A DNA stretch of 64,000 bases from Verrucomicrobiota bacterium (GTDB lineage: Bacteria > Verrucomicrobiota > Verrucomicrobiia > Opitutales > Opitutaceae): the NCBI GenBank assembly GCA_016222805.1, contig JACRQG010000048.1:1-64000 (forward strand), written 5' to 3'. Position numbers and translations under genes: made by a program. Shown piece after piece: positions 34,591 to 44,047 of this stretch (positions within the stretch are counted from its first letter, which is position 1; every line of letters starts with the position of its first letter). The notes beneath the pieces were generated by a model. That model saw only the letters and a program-made list of their open reading frames with translations, did not search any database and was not told the DNA's origin.

Positions 34591-35622
34591 CTACCGCTGG
34601 TACCAGAATGCCACGCTGCTGTAGGTGCTGTCGCGACGGTGGTTGTTGTGGCCGCGCTCGATCGACATGCGGAATGAACGCCGGAAGGGAACGGGGTCCT
34701 TTTCGTGGAAGCGGTACGCCGTGAACCGCCCGGCCTGCCAGTCGGATCGTTCGGGCACCTTTTCCAGGTACGACACGCCGTGGTACGGTGTGTTGTATTC
34801 CTGCCGGAAGCCCCAGGCCCCGCCGAAATAGTCTTCCGTGCCCGTGCCAAGAATCGATGGCGCCTTCTCCCCATCGATCCAGATCATCTCATCACCCTCC
34901 CACCAGCCGCGGCCGGCCGCATCCACCCCGAGCACCACGCCGACAAAGTGCCCCTCGCCCTCGGTTGCGAGAATCAGATGGTTGTCTGCGAGCCGGGTGT
35001 TGCGCGCATCGGCCCGACCCGGGGCATCGCCGGGGTACGGTTCGGGCGCCGTTTCGTGATGGCGGGCATGGAAGCGCAGCGGACTCGGCGCTGCCGACCA
35101 CTGCTGCCAGTCGATCTGGTAGTAGAGCGCCGTGATCGGTGTCGGTGAGCGGTTCTCGATCACGATCTTCGCGCCGCGAGCGAACGGCATCGGGAAGGAG
35201 CAGTTGAAGCCGGCCACGTTTGGGTTCTTGAGGTTGTGGGTCAGCTGCGGGCGGGCCTCGACCGTGATGAAGGCCGAGTTGACCGGCCGCACCGTGCCGT
35301 GGCTCAGGGCGTGGAAATGGCCGATCGGCGCCTCCACCGCCGGCTCGGCGGCGCCGTCCCAGTAGACCTTGAGCCACGTGGTGCGCAGGTAGTTCTCCTC
35401 CGCGGTGGCAAAGGTGAACCACCAGTGCACAATCCGCCCGGCGCCGGAGAGCTCGGCCACCACGTGGTTCGAATGGGGGGCCACCTTCACTGCATCGGCG
35501 TTCGCGAAATCCGTCCGGGCACTCGAAGCGCGCGCTGGCCGATAGGGTTGCGGTTGGTCGATGGGCTGCGCCAGCGCACCGGCGGCGAATGGCAGGAGCC
35601 CGAGCAGGAGCAGTCCTTTCAT
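34591..35622 (-). CDS. GH172 (DUF2961) glycoside hydrolase
   Basis: 343 residues, signal peptide MKGLLLLGLLPFAAGALA. The GH172 double jelly-roll signature is present: AGRIVHWWFTFATAEENYL, NCSFPMPFARGAKIVIENRS, YYQIDWQQW, GWWEGDEMIWIDGEKAPSI and the catalytic-glutamate loop GTGTEDYFGGAWGF. Characterised GH172 enzymes are difructose-dianhydride or D-arabinofuranosidases forming trimers or hexamers. Convergent with the 31025 gene (56-bp gap). The frame is open upstream over other genes but lacks a signal peptide there, so the ATG at 35622 is preferred. Confidence 0.94.
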   Translation of the reverse strand: MKGLLLLGLLPFAAGALAQPIDQPQPYRPARASSARTDFANADAVKVAPHSNHVVAELSGAGRIVHWWFTFATAEENYLRTTWLKVYWDGAAEPAVEAPIGHFHALSHGTVRPVNSAFITVEARPQLTHNLKNPNVAGFNCSFPMPFARGAKIVIENRSPTPITALYYQIDWQQWSAAPSPLRFHARHHETAPEPYPGDAPGRADARNTRLADNHLILATEGEGHFVGVVLGVDAAGRGWWEGDEMIWIDGEKAPSILGTGTEDYFGGAWGFRQEYNTPYHGVSYLEKVPERSDWQAGRFTAYRFHEKDPVPFRRSFRMSIERGHNNHRRDSTYSSVAFWYQR

Positions 35623-35976
35623 GATCTCGCATCGTGGCGGCGAATACGCCGGCGTCGAGGCGCTTGGCGCGAGCACACCGGAATCTCCGAACCAGACAGG
35701 CCTTGGGCGTCGGAATTCCAGGAAGGGACCGGCGGTCTGGCAGCGATGCCTGCTCCCGCCTGTCCCCATCGACCTTCGGCCACTGCCGCGGTCCCCAGCA
35801 ACCGCGCGACAATTCGTTTCCTGGCTTGAGATTCGGCCGAACCCGCAAGCCCACCGGAGGAAGTGGCAGAAAAACGAGGCCCTTCGGTGATGTCGGCGGG
35901 AAATCCCTGTAGCAGGAAGGTGACGGGCGGCTTCCGCCACCTGTTTACCGCTCAACCCTTCGATTCCTCTCCGAAC
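35623..35976. other. Intergenic region (354 bp), nothing recognised
   Basis: Divergent spacer between GH172 and a small exported protein. Base composition is like the rest of the window. I see no repeat, palindrome or reading frame with family character. Confidence 0.5.
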
Positions 35977-36366
35977 ATGAAAACCACCATCACCGCCCTT
36001 CTCGCCGTAGGCTGCACGCTTCTCGCCCTGCCCGTTCTGCCAGCCTCCGAACCTCGCGCCCGGGCCTATCGCGTCAACGCCATCGAGACTTTGAACAGCC
36101 CAACCATCGAGCCGGGTGCGTCCGAGTTCACCGTCCGCCACATCCTCGGTGAGCCCGCCCGCAAACTCGATGCGAACACCTGGGTTTATGAGCGTTTCCG
36201 CGCCTGGCCGGAACCGCCGGTGGAAGACGACCGCCGTACTCTGGTCATCCAGTTTCACTCTGGCAGGGTGGCCGACCTCCTGCTCGTCAACTCCCGGGCC
36301 GAGGTGGTGATCGCCGCCCGCCTCCAGACCAAGCCCGGCGCGCGGGAACTCGTGGCGGCGAAGTGA
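35977..36366 (+). CDS. Small exported BamE/SmpA-like protein
   Basis: 129 residues from the ATG at 35977 with a signal peptide (MKTTITALLAVGCTLLALPVLPASE). The mature part has the BamE/SmpA layout: GASEFTVRHILGEPARKLDA resembles the family's G-x-T-x-x-x-V-x-x-x-x-G-x-P helix, followed by strands WVYERF and LVIQFHSGRVADLLLVN. There is no lipobox cysteine, so it is probably periplasmic rather than a lipoprotein. Function is unknown; BamE relatives assist outer-membrane assembly. A 216-bp gap separates it from the kinase gene. Confidence 0.72.
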   Translation: MKTTITALLAVGCTLLALPVLPASEPRARAYRVNAIETLNSPTIEPGASEFTVRHILGEPARKLDANTWVYERFRAWPEPPVEDDRRTLVIQFHSGRVADLLLVNSRAEVVIAARLQTKPGARELVAAK

Positions 36367-36582
36367 AGGAGGCGAGGCGCTCGTTCGACTTGTCGGTTGC
36401 CCTCGATGCGGAGCTCGCACGCCAGAGGTCACGCCCTCGCCGCGCCACCCGAGGCTACCGGCCACACCCCGACCCTCGAGCCGATGGCTCAGAGCCGCGG
36501 CCCGTGTCAGCCGCTCTGCGAGAACCCTCTTGTCGCCTGACTTCGGCCTGGCAAGATCCCCTTTCCTGGTAGCGAGCCTTCC

Positions 36583-39500
36583 GTGAATCGCTCCGACTCA
36601 GATGACGCGCTCGTCGCGCGGTTGTTCGAACTTCCCGCCGCTGAACGGGCCGCCTACTGGCAGCGCCTCTGTACCGATCGGCCAGCCCTTCGCGACGCGT
36701 TCCCCGAAGTCACGCGTCAGCTCGACGCTGGCGCCGCCCCGGCCCGCCCGACCTCACCGTTCCCCCCGCCAGCGGCGGTGCGCGCCTTCGAAGCGGCGCT
36801 CACTCCCGGCGATCGCGAGATGGTCGGCACCCAGATTGGCGCATACAAGTTGATCCAGAAGATCGGCGAAGGCGGCTTCGGCACGGTCTGGATGGCGGAT
36901 CAACACGAACCCCTGCGCCGCCGCGTGGCCCTGAAGGTCATCCGGGCCGGACTCGATACCGATGAAGTCATCGCCCGCTTCGAGGTCGAGCGGCAGGCGC
37001 TGGCGCTGATGGATCATCCGAATATCGCCCGCGTGGTCGACGCCGGCGCCACCGCCAGCGGCCGGCCCTACTTTGTCATGGAGTTGGTGCGCGGCGTGCC
37101 CATCACCCGTTACTGCGATGAAAACCGCCTGACCGCCGGCGCCCGGCTGCAGCTCTTCCTCGCCGTTTGCTCGGCCGTGCAGCATGCCCACCAGAAGGGC
37201 ATCATCCATCGCGACCTCAAGCCGTCGAACATCCTCGTGACCCTGCACGACGGCGCGCCGGTGCCCAAGATCATCGACTTCGGCATCGCCAAGGCCACCG
37301 ACAAGCAGCTCACGGAAAAGACCCTCGTCACGCAGTTCCACGCCTTCGTGGGCACGCCGGTCTACACCAGCCCCGAGCAGATGGAGATGAGCGGACTCGA
37401 CGTCGACACCCGGAGTGACATCTACAGCCTCGGAGTCCTCCTCTACGAACTGCTCGCCGGCCGGCCGCCCTTCGATCCGGAGGCGCTCGTCAAAGCCGGA
37501 CTCGATGCCATGCGGCGCACCATCCGCGAAGTGGATCCGCCCCGGCCCTCGCATCGCCTCGGCACGCTGACCGAGACGGATCGCACCTCCGTCGCCCAGC
37601 AGCGTGGCACGGATGCCGCCAAACTTGCGCTGCTCCTGCGCGGCGACGTCGACTGGATCGTGATGCGCTGCCTGGAGAAGGACCGCACCCGCCGGTACGA
37701 CACCGCGGCCGCGCTGGCTGCCGACATCCAGCATCACCTCCGCCACGAACCAATCCTGGCGCGGCCCCCCAGCGAGATCTACCGGGTCATGAAGTTCGTC
37801 CGCCGGCACCGGTTGGGCGTGGCAACTGCGGCGACGATCATCGTCCTGCTCGTCGCCGGGCTGGTCACCGCCTCGACACTCTGGATGCGCGAGCGGGTCG
37901 CCCACCGGCGGGCCGCGGCGGCAGAGGCGTCCGAAACCAGGTTGCGCCAGCAGACCGAGTCGGCCCGCCAGCTCGAGACGAGGCGCGTCGCCCGGACCGC
38001 CCTGGCGTTGGCCGGGGAGTTGCTCGATCGCGGCGAAACCGCCAGCGGTCTCGCCCAACTCGTTTACGCCGCCCGCAAGGACCCGGCCAATCCCACGATT
38101 GCCCCGCGGCTCGCCTCCCTCCTGACCACTCGCAGCTTTCTCACCCCGCATCGCCTGCCCTTGCACCTGCCGGCGCCGGCGGTTTCCATCGCGCATTTGG
38201 AGCAAGGCCGGAAGATCGGCGTGGTCTGCGCCGACGGAACCCTCGGTCTTCTGGAGGCGGCGACGGGCGAATTCAGCGTCATCAGACTGCCTTCGCCGGT
38301 GGCAAGCGACGGCCGTCTGGGTCAAAGTGGACAACGGTTTGCGGTGCTTTGCCGCGACAACGCCGTCCGGGTCGTTGACACCCAAGTCAGGCAGATTGTG
38401 CACGAATTCCGGTTCGGGCAGAAGGCGATCAGCAAGAGCTTCCTTCGGGCCGAGACTGCGACCTTCGCCGTGCGGCTCGAGAACCAGGAGTTGCACCTCT
38501 GTGATGCCTCCACCGGTTGGTCACGGTCGCTTGCCCTCGACGACCGCACGTGGTGGTTACTCAGTCCCGACGGCCGGAGGTTGATCACCTGTCCGCTCCC
38601 CTGGAGGGAAATCAAGATCTGCGATGCAGGGAGTGGCGAGGCACAGGCGACTCTGGCGGTCTCCGACGGAGCGTTTAAGACCGCGGTGATCAGCGCGGAC
38701 AGCCGGCGGCTCGCGAGCCTGCAGGCGAAGGCCCCGACGGGGGAGCTGCAGCTGCAGATTTGGTCCGTCTCGGACGGACGACCGATCTCTGACCCCTCCA
38801 CCTTGCAGGAGAAAGCCAGTACCGAAGTGCCCAGTGTCTTCTTCTCCCCTGACGGCCGGTTTCTGGTTCTCTGGGGCAGGAGAACGCTCGAGATGCGCGA
38901 TGGGGTCACCGGAAGGCTGTTGGCGCCGCCGGTGCCCCACGTTCCGGCGTCTTTCAGCGACTGGACCTTTACGCCAGACCTTCGCTCCCTGCTCACCTGG
39001 ACGCGCGGCACGATTACGATCTGGGACCTGACCGACTTTCGCCAGAAGAGCCAGCTGCCGACGCAGGAAGGTGGCATCCAATACGTCAGGATCAGCGGCG
39101 ACTCGCGCCTCGCGCTCGTCGCGTCCCGGGACGGCCTGGCTCGCGTTTGGGATTTGGAGAGCACCCGGCTCATCGCCGAACTGCCGTCACTGCAACTGGC
39201 GGCACCAGCGTGCGATCTCTCGCCCGATGGCAGCACCATCGTGGTTGGCACCGAGGCGGGCGAGTTGCTGCAACTCCGGATTGGCCGTGCGATCCAACCG
39301 TTGAGTCTGCCCTGGGCTGGCCAACGGCGGCCCTCTCCGTTTCTGGAGGAGCCGCCGGCACGGGTCCTCTCCTTCCGCCATGATCGCGCCACCGTGTTTG
39401 ATCTCGCGACGGGCCTGCCCTCGGGCGGTGGCTTTGCCTACCCGCAACCGGAGAAGCTGCGGCCCCTGGCAAACAACCCCGATATTTCGCGCCGCCAGCG

Positions 39501-40683
39501 GTGGGCGCTGGGGCAGCGATTTGATGGGGAAACGGAGCTTTGGGAAGTGTGGGAACTCACGCCGACTGGCGTGGCGCGGATCAACCCGCTCCGGGAAGTT
39601 CCCTCGCAGCCGCAACGGTACTTCTTCCGCCCGGATGGCGAGCAGGTCGCCTTCGTGTGGGGTTCGAGCCTCCGCGTGTGGAACACCCACACCGGTCTGC
39701 CGGCGGGACCGACCATCCAGTTCCCTGGGCAGGTCTTTTACGGTGTGGACTACGGGGCAAATGCGTTCAGCCCGGACGGGCGGCGAATTGCCGTGGGCGG
39801 CCAGCGCGGAGAGGCGCGGATCTTCGAAATTGCCAGCGGGAAGGAGACCCTGCGCTTGCCGGTCATGCGCGAGTCCACCGTATCGGTGGTGGCTTTCAAT
39901 CCCGACGGCACGCGGATCCTCGTCGCCAACTGGGCAGGGGATGCACAGCTCTTCGACGCGGTCTCTGGCGAAGCGACGAGTCCGCGCCTGGCCCACTCCG
40001 AACGGCCGAGGGGAGCGTTCTCTCCCGACGGAAAGTGGCTGGCGACCACCTGTGGTCGGACGATCTCTCTCTGGGATGGGCACTCCGGCGTCCTGCACGG
40101 GCAGATCGAGGAAACCGAAGGAGTGCGGGGCATCGACTGGAGCGCTGACAGCACACGGCTGGTGCGGACAAGCCGCAGCGGCCCGATTCGGGTCTGGGAT
40201 ATCGGCACCCTGCTGCCAGTGACGGATCTCATGGTTCACCCTGGTGTTCTCGCGGTCGACGCGAACTTCAGCTCGGATGGGAGGTTTGTCGCCGTGGAGA
40301 CTTTCCGCGATCTGCCGGACGCGCCGGGGCAGGTCGGCTTCTTCGATGTCTGGTCGATCCCGCCACCGCTGCCCGCAGGCAAGAGTACGCCCGAGTGGTT
40401 GCTGGATCTGGCCACGCTGTGTGCCGGCAAGAGGATCGACACCGATGGGAAGGTCAGGCCGGTGCCCCCGTTGCTGGAGGGGATCGAGAAAGTCCGCCGC
40501 TCCGTCGCCGCCCTGCCACCCGGGGAGCCCTACGCCGAATGGGGCCGCTGGTTCCTGGAGGATCCGGCCACCCGCTCCATCGCCCCGGGCTTCACGATCA
40601 CTCCCGCCGAAGCGGACATACTCGCCGCCGAACTTGCGCCGCGGGAAGCACCCGCCGCCGTCACGCGCGACGCGAAGCCATGA
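36583..40683 (+). CDS. Membrane Ser/Thr protein kinase with WD40-like repeat tail
   Basis: 1,366 residues from a GTG at 36583. Kinase at about 85-375: glycine loop GEGGFGTVW (95-103), catalytic lysine in VALKVI (K118), HRDLKPSN with D211 and N216, DFG at 232-234, and APE-region SPEQME. Membrane helix near 412-432 (LGVATAATIIVLLVAGLV), then a coiled-coil-like segment and, from about 530 to 1,300, repeated beta-propeller units with the LSPDGRRL or FSPDGRFL pattern and WD-like ends (VWDLES, IWDLTD). Propeller on the far side of the membrane from the kinase, probably a sensor or partner-binding surface. It overlaps the sigma factor gene by ATGA, so the pair is co-expressed; the kinase likely phosphorylates the sigma factor, as in known kinase-linked ECF groups (inference). 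Confidence 0.94.
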   Translation: MNRSDSDDALVARLFELPAAERAAYWQRLCTDRPALRDAFPEVTRQLDAGAAPARPTSPFPPPAAVRAFEAALTPGDREMVGTQIGAYKLIQKIGEGGFGTVWMADQHEPLRRRVALKVIRAGLDTDEVIARFEVERQALALMDHPNIARVVDAGATASGRPYFVMELVRGVPITRYCDENRLTAGARLQLFLAVCSAVQHAHQKGIIHRDLKPSNILVTLHDGAPVPKIIDFGIAKATDKQLTEKTLVTQFHAFVGTPVYTSPEQMEMSGLDVDTRSDIYSLGVLLYELLAGRPPFDPEALVKAGLDAMRRTIREVDPPRPSHRLGTLTETDRTSVAQQRGTDAAKLALLLRGDVDWIVMRCLEKDRTRRYDTAAALAADIQHHLRHEPILARPPSEIYRVMKFVRRHRLGVATAATIIVLLVAGLVTASTLWMRERVAHRRAAAAEASETRLRQQTESARQLETRRVARTALALAGELLDRGETASGLAQLVYAARKDPANPTIAPRLASLLTTRSFLTPHRLPLHLPAPAVSIAHLEQGRKIGVVCADGTLGLLEAATGEFSVIRLPSPVASDGRLGQSGQRFAVLCRDNAVRVVDTQVRQIVHEFRFGQKAISKSFLRAETATFAVRLENQELHLCDASTGWSRSLALDDRTWWLLSPDGRRLITCPLPWREIKICDAGSGEAQATLAVSDGAFKTAVISADSRRLASLQAKAPTGELQLQIWSVSDGRPISDPSTLQEKASTEVPSVFFSPDGRFLVLWGRRTLEMRDGVTGRLLAPPVPHVPASFSDWTFTPDLRSLLTWTRGTITIWDLTDFRQKSQLPTQEGGIQYVRISGDSRLALVASRDGLARVWDLESTRLIAELPSLQLAAPACDLSPDGSTIVVGTEAGELLQLRIGRAIQPLSLPWAGQRRPSPFLEEPPARVLSFRHDRATVFDLATGLPSGGGFAYPQPEKLRPLANNPDISRRQRWALGQRFDGETELWEVWELTPTGVARINPLREVPSQPQRYFFRPDGEQVAFVWGSSLRVWNTHTGLPAGPTIQFPGQVFYGVDYGANAFSPDGRRIAVGGQRGEARIFEIASGKETLRLPVMRESTVSVVAFNPDGTRILVANWAGDAQLFDAVSGEATSPRLAHSERPRGAFSPDGKWLATTCGRTISLWDGHSGVLHGQIEETEGVRGIDWSADSTRLVRTSRSGPIRVWDIGTLLPVTDLMVHPGVLAVDANFSSDGRFVAVETFRDLPDAPGQVGFFDVWSIPPPLPAGKSTPEWLLDLATLCAGKRIDTDGKVRPVPPLLEGIEKVRRSVAALPPGEPYAEWGRWFLEDPATRSIAPGFTITPAEADILAAELAPREAPAAVTRDAKP

Positions 40684-41429
40684 ATTCGGGTTTCATGGAT
40701 GACTCTCCCCTGCCCCCGGGGAATTTTCCCAGCACCCGCTGGTCGCTGGTGATCAACGCCGGGGCAGATTCGCCGACCCTGGCCGGCGCCGCGCTCGAAG
40801 CCCTCTGCCGACGCTACTGGTATCCACTATATTCCTATGTGCGGCGGACGGGCCGGTCGCATCACGAGGCGCAGGACTGCACCCAGGAGTTCCTGGCGCG
40901 CCTGCTCGCTTCGGATGGACTGTTGCGGGCGCGGCCCGAGCGCGGCCGGTTTCGCACCTTCCTGCTCACCTCGCTGGGTAACTTCCTTATCAACGAATGG
41001 CACCGTGCCCAGGCGGCGAAACGAGGGGGCGGCGCGCCGCAAGTGTCGCTCGACTTGCCGCCGGATGCCGCGGAGCGCTTCGCCGGCGAACCGGTTGACC
41101 CGGGCCTCACCCCCGAGCAGGCCTTCGACCGCGCGTGGGCTTACAGCGTGCTCGACTCCGTGGTCACTGCCCTCGGCGCCGAGTACGAAAAGAGCGGGCG
41201 CGGGCCGCTGTTCGCGGCGTTGCGTCCGCTCGTCTGGGGCGACGAAGGAGAGGCGACCCACGCGATCTTGGCCATGCGGCTCGGAATGAACACCCATGCG
41301 TTTACCGTCGCGCTGCAACGCCTGCGCCGCCGATTGACCGATCGCCTGCGCGAGGAAGTTGCACAAACCGTGGCGGATCCCGCCGAGACCGACGCCGAAT
41401 TGCGCCATCTGCTCGGAGCGGTCCGCTAG
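40680..41429 (+). CDS. ECF-like sigma factor coupled to the Ser/Thr kinase
   Basis: 249 residues from the ATG at 40680, overlapping the kinase stop (ATGA); an ATG at 40695 is the other option. Sigma region 2 is RYWYPLYSYVRRTGRSHHE and AQDCTQEFLARLL with the aromatic helix; LLTSLGNFLINEWHRAQAAK follows. Region 4 is ATHAILAMRLGMNTHAFTVA followed by LQRLRRRL, a helix-turn-helix. The N-terminus FPSTRWSLVINA is the hallmark of a large group in Planctomycetes and Verrucomicrobia. No anti-sigma factor is adjacent, so control by the kinase is the natural hypothesis. Its target promoters are not identifiable. Confidence 0.93.
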   Translation: MNSGFMDDSPLPPGNFPSTRWSLVINAGADSPTLAGAALEALCRRYWYPLYSYVRRTGRSHHEAQDCTQEFLARLLASDGLLRARPERGRFRTFLLTSLGNFLINEWHRAQAAKRGGGAPQVSLDLPPDAAERFAGEPVDPGLTPEQAFDRAWAYSVLDSVVTALGAEYEKSGRGPLFAALRPLVWGDEGEATHAILAMRLGMNTHAFTVALQRLRRRLTDRLREEVAQTVADPAETDAELRHLLGAVR

Positions 41430-41731
41430 CCCGCCGATCTCGACCTGGCCCGCCCCCGCGCCGGGCTGCTATCGATCCCTTTCGCTCCGCCTCGCGACGA
41501 CTTCAGTGATCTCGAATCGGGCCTCGAACATCGGGTATCTCGAAATCGGAGGACCCGTTCCAGTTTCCCGACCCCGGAAAGGTGTCTGGCTTTGGGGCCT
41601 GGGGAGGTGCTTTGCTTCGCCCAAGGTCCGGAGTAAAGGGCGGCTAGCCCCCGCGGTTGGCCTGGGCCGGAGTCACCGCCGGGGACCCCATTCCTGGACG
41701 GGAAGGCGTCGGCGCTTTCTCCCCGGTCCTC
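41430..41731. other. Intergenic DNA ahead of the transposase remnant, nothing coding
   Basis: About 300 bp after the sigma factor gene. No plausible ORF or clear hairpin terminator. It leads into the decayed transposase at 41732, so part of it may be remnant mobile DNA. Confidence 0.4.
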
Positions 41732-41899
41732 CGTCGCGGCCATTACCATCAACTCGTCTTCGCAAGCGCCGGGGCGGAGCATGACTTTCTGCGCGGTCTG
41801 CACGAAGCCTGCCCCAACACCGGCTGGGCGATCCACGCGCGGTGCATCCGGGGAAACCACTACCACCTCGCTTTGGAGCCGCCCCGGGCCAACCGTCAT
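41732..41899 (+). pseudogene. Fragment of a REP-associated (RAYT/Y1_Tnp) transposase
   Basis: In the frame starting at 41735, about 55 codons read like the catalytic core of IS200-like REP-associated transposases: RRGHYHQLVFASAGAEHDFL, LHEACPNTGWAIHARCIRG and NHYHLALEPPRAN, where HYH is the HUH metal-binding motif. The N-terminal start, the rest of the domain and the catalytic tyrosine are missing, so the gene is dead. REP-like hairpins occur 2 kb downstream and beyond. It ends just before the start of the next gene. Confidence 0.72.
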
Positions 41900-41918
41900 G
41901 CCTTCCCTGCCCCGCACC

Positions 41919-43817
41919 ATGGCCCGTTTGCCCCTTCCCGTCCGACGCGCCGCTCTCGCCGCGCTCACCGGCTCCGCCCTCCTGTCTTCCGTCGCCGCTC
42001 CCCTATCCGACGAAGCGATTCGCGATCTGCGCCGTGAAACCGCCACCCGGCGCGAGGCCTTCTTCCGCGCCGAAGCCGGCCAGCCGTTCCGGCCCGCCGC
42101 GATCCAGAAGGACTGGAACAACCGCGGCGACTTCACGCGCCACTACAACCAGTCCGTCGTCCTCTTCGCCGCCCGGGCCTTCCGCCTCGGTGAGCAGTTG
42201 CCCGAAGCCAACCGCGCCCTGCGCGAGATGTGCCAGTATCACCTCGATCGCCCGCAGACGCTGCTGGAGATCCACAGTTTTCCCTGGACCCTCAGCGTGC
42301 TGCCGCAGTTCTGCCGCGACTACGGGCCCGCGGGCCAGCGCACCGCCGGCCGGCTCGAACCGGCCACCCACGACCTGATTCTCCGCACGATGTGGACCTG
42401 GGTCCGCGCGCGCTCCAAGCTGGCCGAAGCGGAACGCGAGCAGTCGCGCACCTGGTGGATCACCGACTCGGAAAACCACCATGCCAACCACTTCACCTCC
42501 TGCTGGGCGATCTCGCTCCTGCTCGCCCAGTTGCCCGAATACCGCTCCCAGCCCTACGAAGACGGCCACACCGCCGTGGAGCATGCCACCGCCTGGACGG
42601 CATATCTGATCGACTACCTCGGCGAGCGCGGCCGCCACGGCATGACGATCGAAATCGACTCCCCCTCCTACGCCATCACCACCCTCAGCGCCGCCTATCG
42701 CATCCACGGGATGACGGAGGATCCCAGACTGCGCCGGCTGGCCGCCGACTATGTCGCGCTCTTCTGGGCCCTTTGGGCCGAACACCAGATCGACGGTGTG
42801 GGCGGCGGGGCCAAGACCCGCTGCTACCCGGACTCCGCCCGGCGCGGCACCGACTTCCTGCGGCGCGCCGCCTGGTACACCCTTGGCCTCGGCGAACCCC
42901 GTTTCGTGCACGCTTCGATGCTGCCACTTCTCGACGCGGAACTTGCCCTGCCCGACCTGCTCTTCGACCTCGCCCACGACCAGGCCGGCCGCGGCTCCTA
43001 CGAAATTCGCCAGCGGCGCGTCGGGCTGGCCGAACCGGGTTTCAGCCAGCCGCACCACTACCGGATGCGGCCCGACGTCCCCGGCCTGCTGCGCTACGGT
43101 TACGTCACCCCCGACTTCATCGTCGGGTCCTTCCTGCATGAGGCGCGCCCGGAAGCAGACTGGGCGGCCATCAGTGGGCAGAACCGCTGGTGCGGTGCGA
43201 TTTTCCGCGGCGACGCCGACGCCCGGGTGTACCCCGCGGCGGTCAATTCCGCGGGTGAATCGGTGTACAACGCATTCTGGTCGGTGCAATCGCGCGGCTC
43301 GCTGATCGCGCAGGCGCTGGCGACGGGCCGACGAGGCGACGAGTGGCGCGTGTACTTCTCGCGCGCCGGCCTCACCGAGCCGCAACGCGAAGGTCGCTGG
43401 GTCTTCACGACCGCACCCGGAGCCTACGTCGCGGTGCACATCGCCCGCGGCGAGTTCGCCTTCGTCACGGAACCGCGCGAGAAGTTCGGCCGCTGGCTGC
43501 GCTGCGCCGACGCCACCACGCCGGTAATCCTCGAGGTCGCCCCGCGCGCGACGTTCCCCGACGAAGCCGCGTTCCGGCGCGCCGTCCAGGCGCTTCCCGT
43601 CGCGTGGGCGGACGCCGCGTTCACCTACCAGGGGCTCGGCGGCGAGAAGCTGACGCTTCTCACCGATGGCAGCCGCCTGCCGCTTATCAACGGGCGCCCC
43701 GTCGATCTGGCCCCGCCCCGCATCTACGACAGCCCCTTCGTGCAGTCCGTCGGCGACGGCGTAAAGGTGCTCCTGCGCAAGGGCGCTCGCGAACACCCGC
43801 TCGACTTCAGCCAGTAG
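41919..43817 (+). CDS. Secreted SENH-motif protein A (putative polysaccharide-degrading, unassigned family)
   Basis: 632 residues from the ATG at 41919 (MARLPLPVRRAALAALTGSA signal peptide); an earlier ATG at 41781 lies in the transposase remnant. The N-terminal 400 residues are helix-rich with toroid-like repeats: TWWITDSENHHANHFTSCW, GMTIEIDSPSYAITTLSAAY, GVGGGAKTRCYPDSARRG. A beta-rich C-terminus ends GRPVDLAPPRIYDSPFVQS. The layout (toroid then beta-sandwich) recalls heparinase- and alginate-lyase-type enzymes, but I cannot match a family. A paralog with the same motifs is at 46208-48805. The TonB receptor gene follows 230 bp downstream. The role of the conserved SENH, Asp-Ser-Pro and GGGAKTR motifs as catalytic is inference. 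Confidence 0.85.
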   Translation: MARLPLPVRRAALAALTGSALLSSVAAPLSDEAIRDLRRETATRREAFFRAEAGQPFRPAAIQKDWNNRGDFTRHYNQSVVLFAARAFRLGEQLPEANRALREMCQYHLDRPQTLLEIHSFPWTLSVLPQFCRDYGPAGQRTAGRLEPATHDLILRTMWTWVRARSKLAEAEREQSRTWWITDSENHHANHFTSCWAISLLLAQLPEYRSQPYEDGHTAVEHATAWTAYLIDYLGERGRHGMTIEIDSPSYAITTLSAAYRIHGMTEDPRLRRLAADYVALFWALWAEHQIDGVGGGAKTRCYPDSARRGTDFLRRAAWYTLGLGEPRFVHASMLPLLDAELALPDLLFDLAHDQAGRGSYEIRQRRVGLAEPGFSQPHHYRMRPDVPGLLRYGYVTPDFIVGSFLHEARPEADWAAISGQNRWCGAIFRGDADARVYPAAVNSAGESVYNAFWSVQSRGSLIAQALATGRRGDEWRVYFSRAGLTEPQREGRWVFTTAPGAYVAVHIARGEFAFVTEPREKFGRWLRCADATTPVILEVAPRATFPDEAAFRRAVQALPVAWADAAFTYQGLGGEKLTLLTDGSRLPLINGRPVDLAPPRIYDSPFVQSVGDGVKVLLRKGAREHPLDFSQ

Positions 43818-43847
43818 CGGCGCGGGAAAAGCACCTTCAATCGTTCT

Positions 43848-43900
43848 GTAGCCTCGCCTGAGCCGAAGGCGAAAGCGTGGCCGCTCGCGGACCACGTTGT
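43848..43900 (+). repeat. REP-like element, left copy of inverted pair
   Basis: 53 bp starting with GTAG, containing TCGCC...GGCGA and an imperfect GTGGCCGCTCGCGGACCAC hairpin. The reverse complement of 48835-48887 matches it at 47 of 53 positions. The two copies face each other in inverted orientation 4.9 kb apart, around the TonB receptor and its hydrolase. GTAG plus hairpin is the known layout of REP sequences mobilised by RAYT transposases, and a RAYT fragment lies at 41732. Confidence 0.72.
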
Positions 43901-44047
43901 TTGCGGTGGGCTTTGAGTCGGTCTTCTCGACCACCTGCCTCCACCGCAGGATTGCCTCGCTCCGTGCGGCCTCGATAATTCCCGCGCTCCCGAATTCGCC
44001 GGGCGCCAGGTCCCGTTCCGGCCCCCGGTGAAGACTCACCCCACCCC

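Noticed and set aside
41781-41918. Starting protein A at the ATG at 41781
   Set aside because: That stretch lies within the transposase remnant in another frame and precedes the signal peptide, which begins at 41919.
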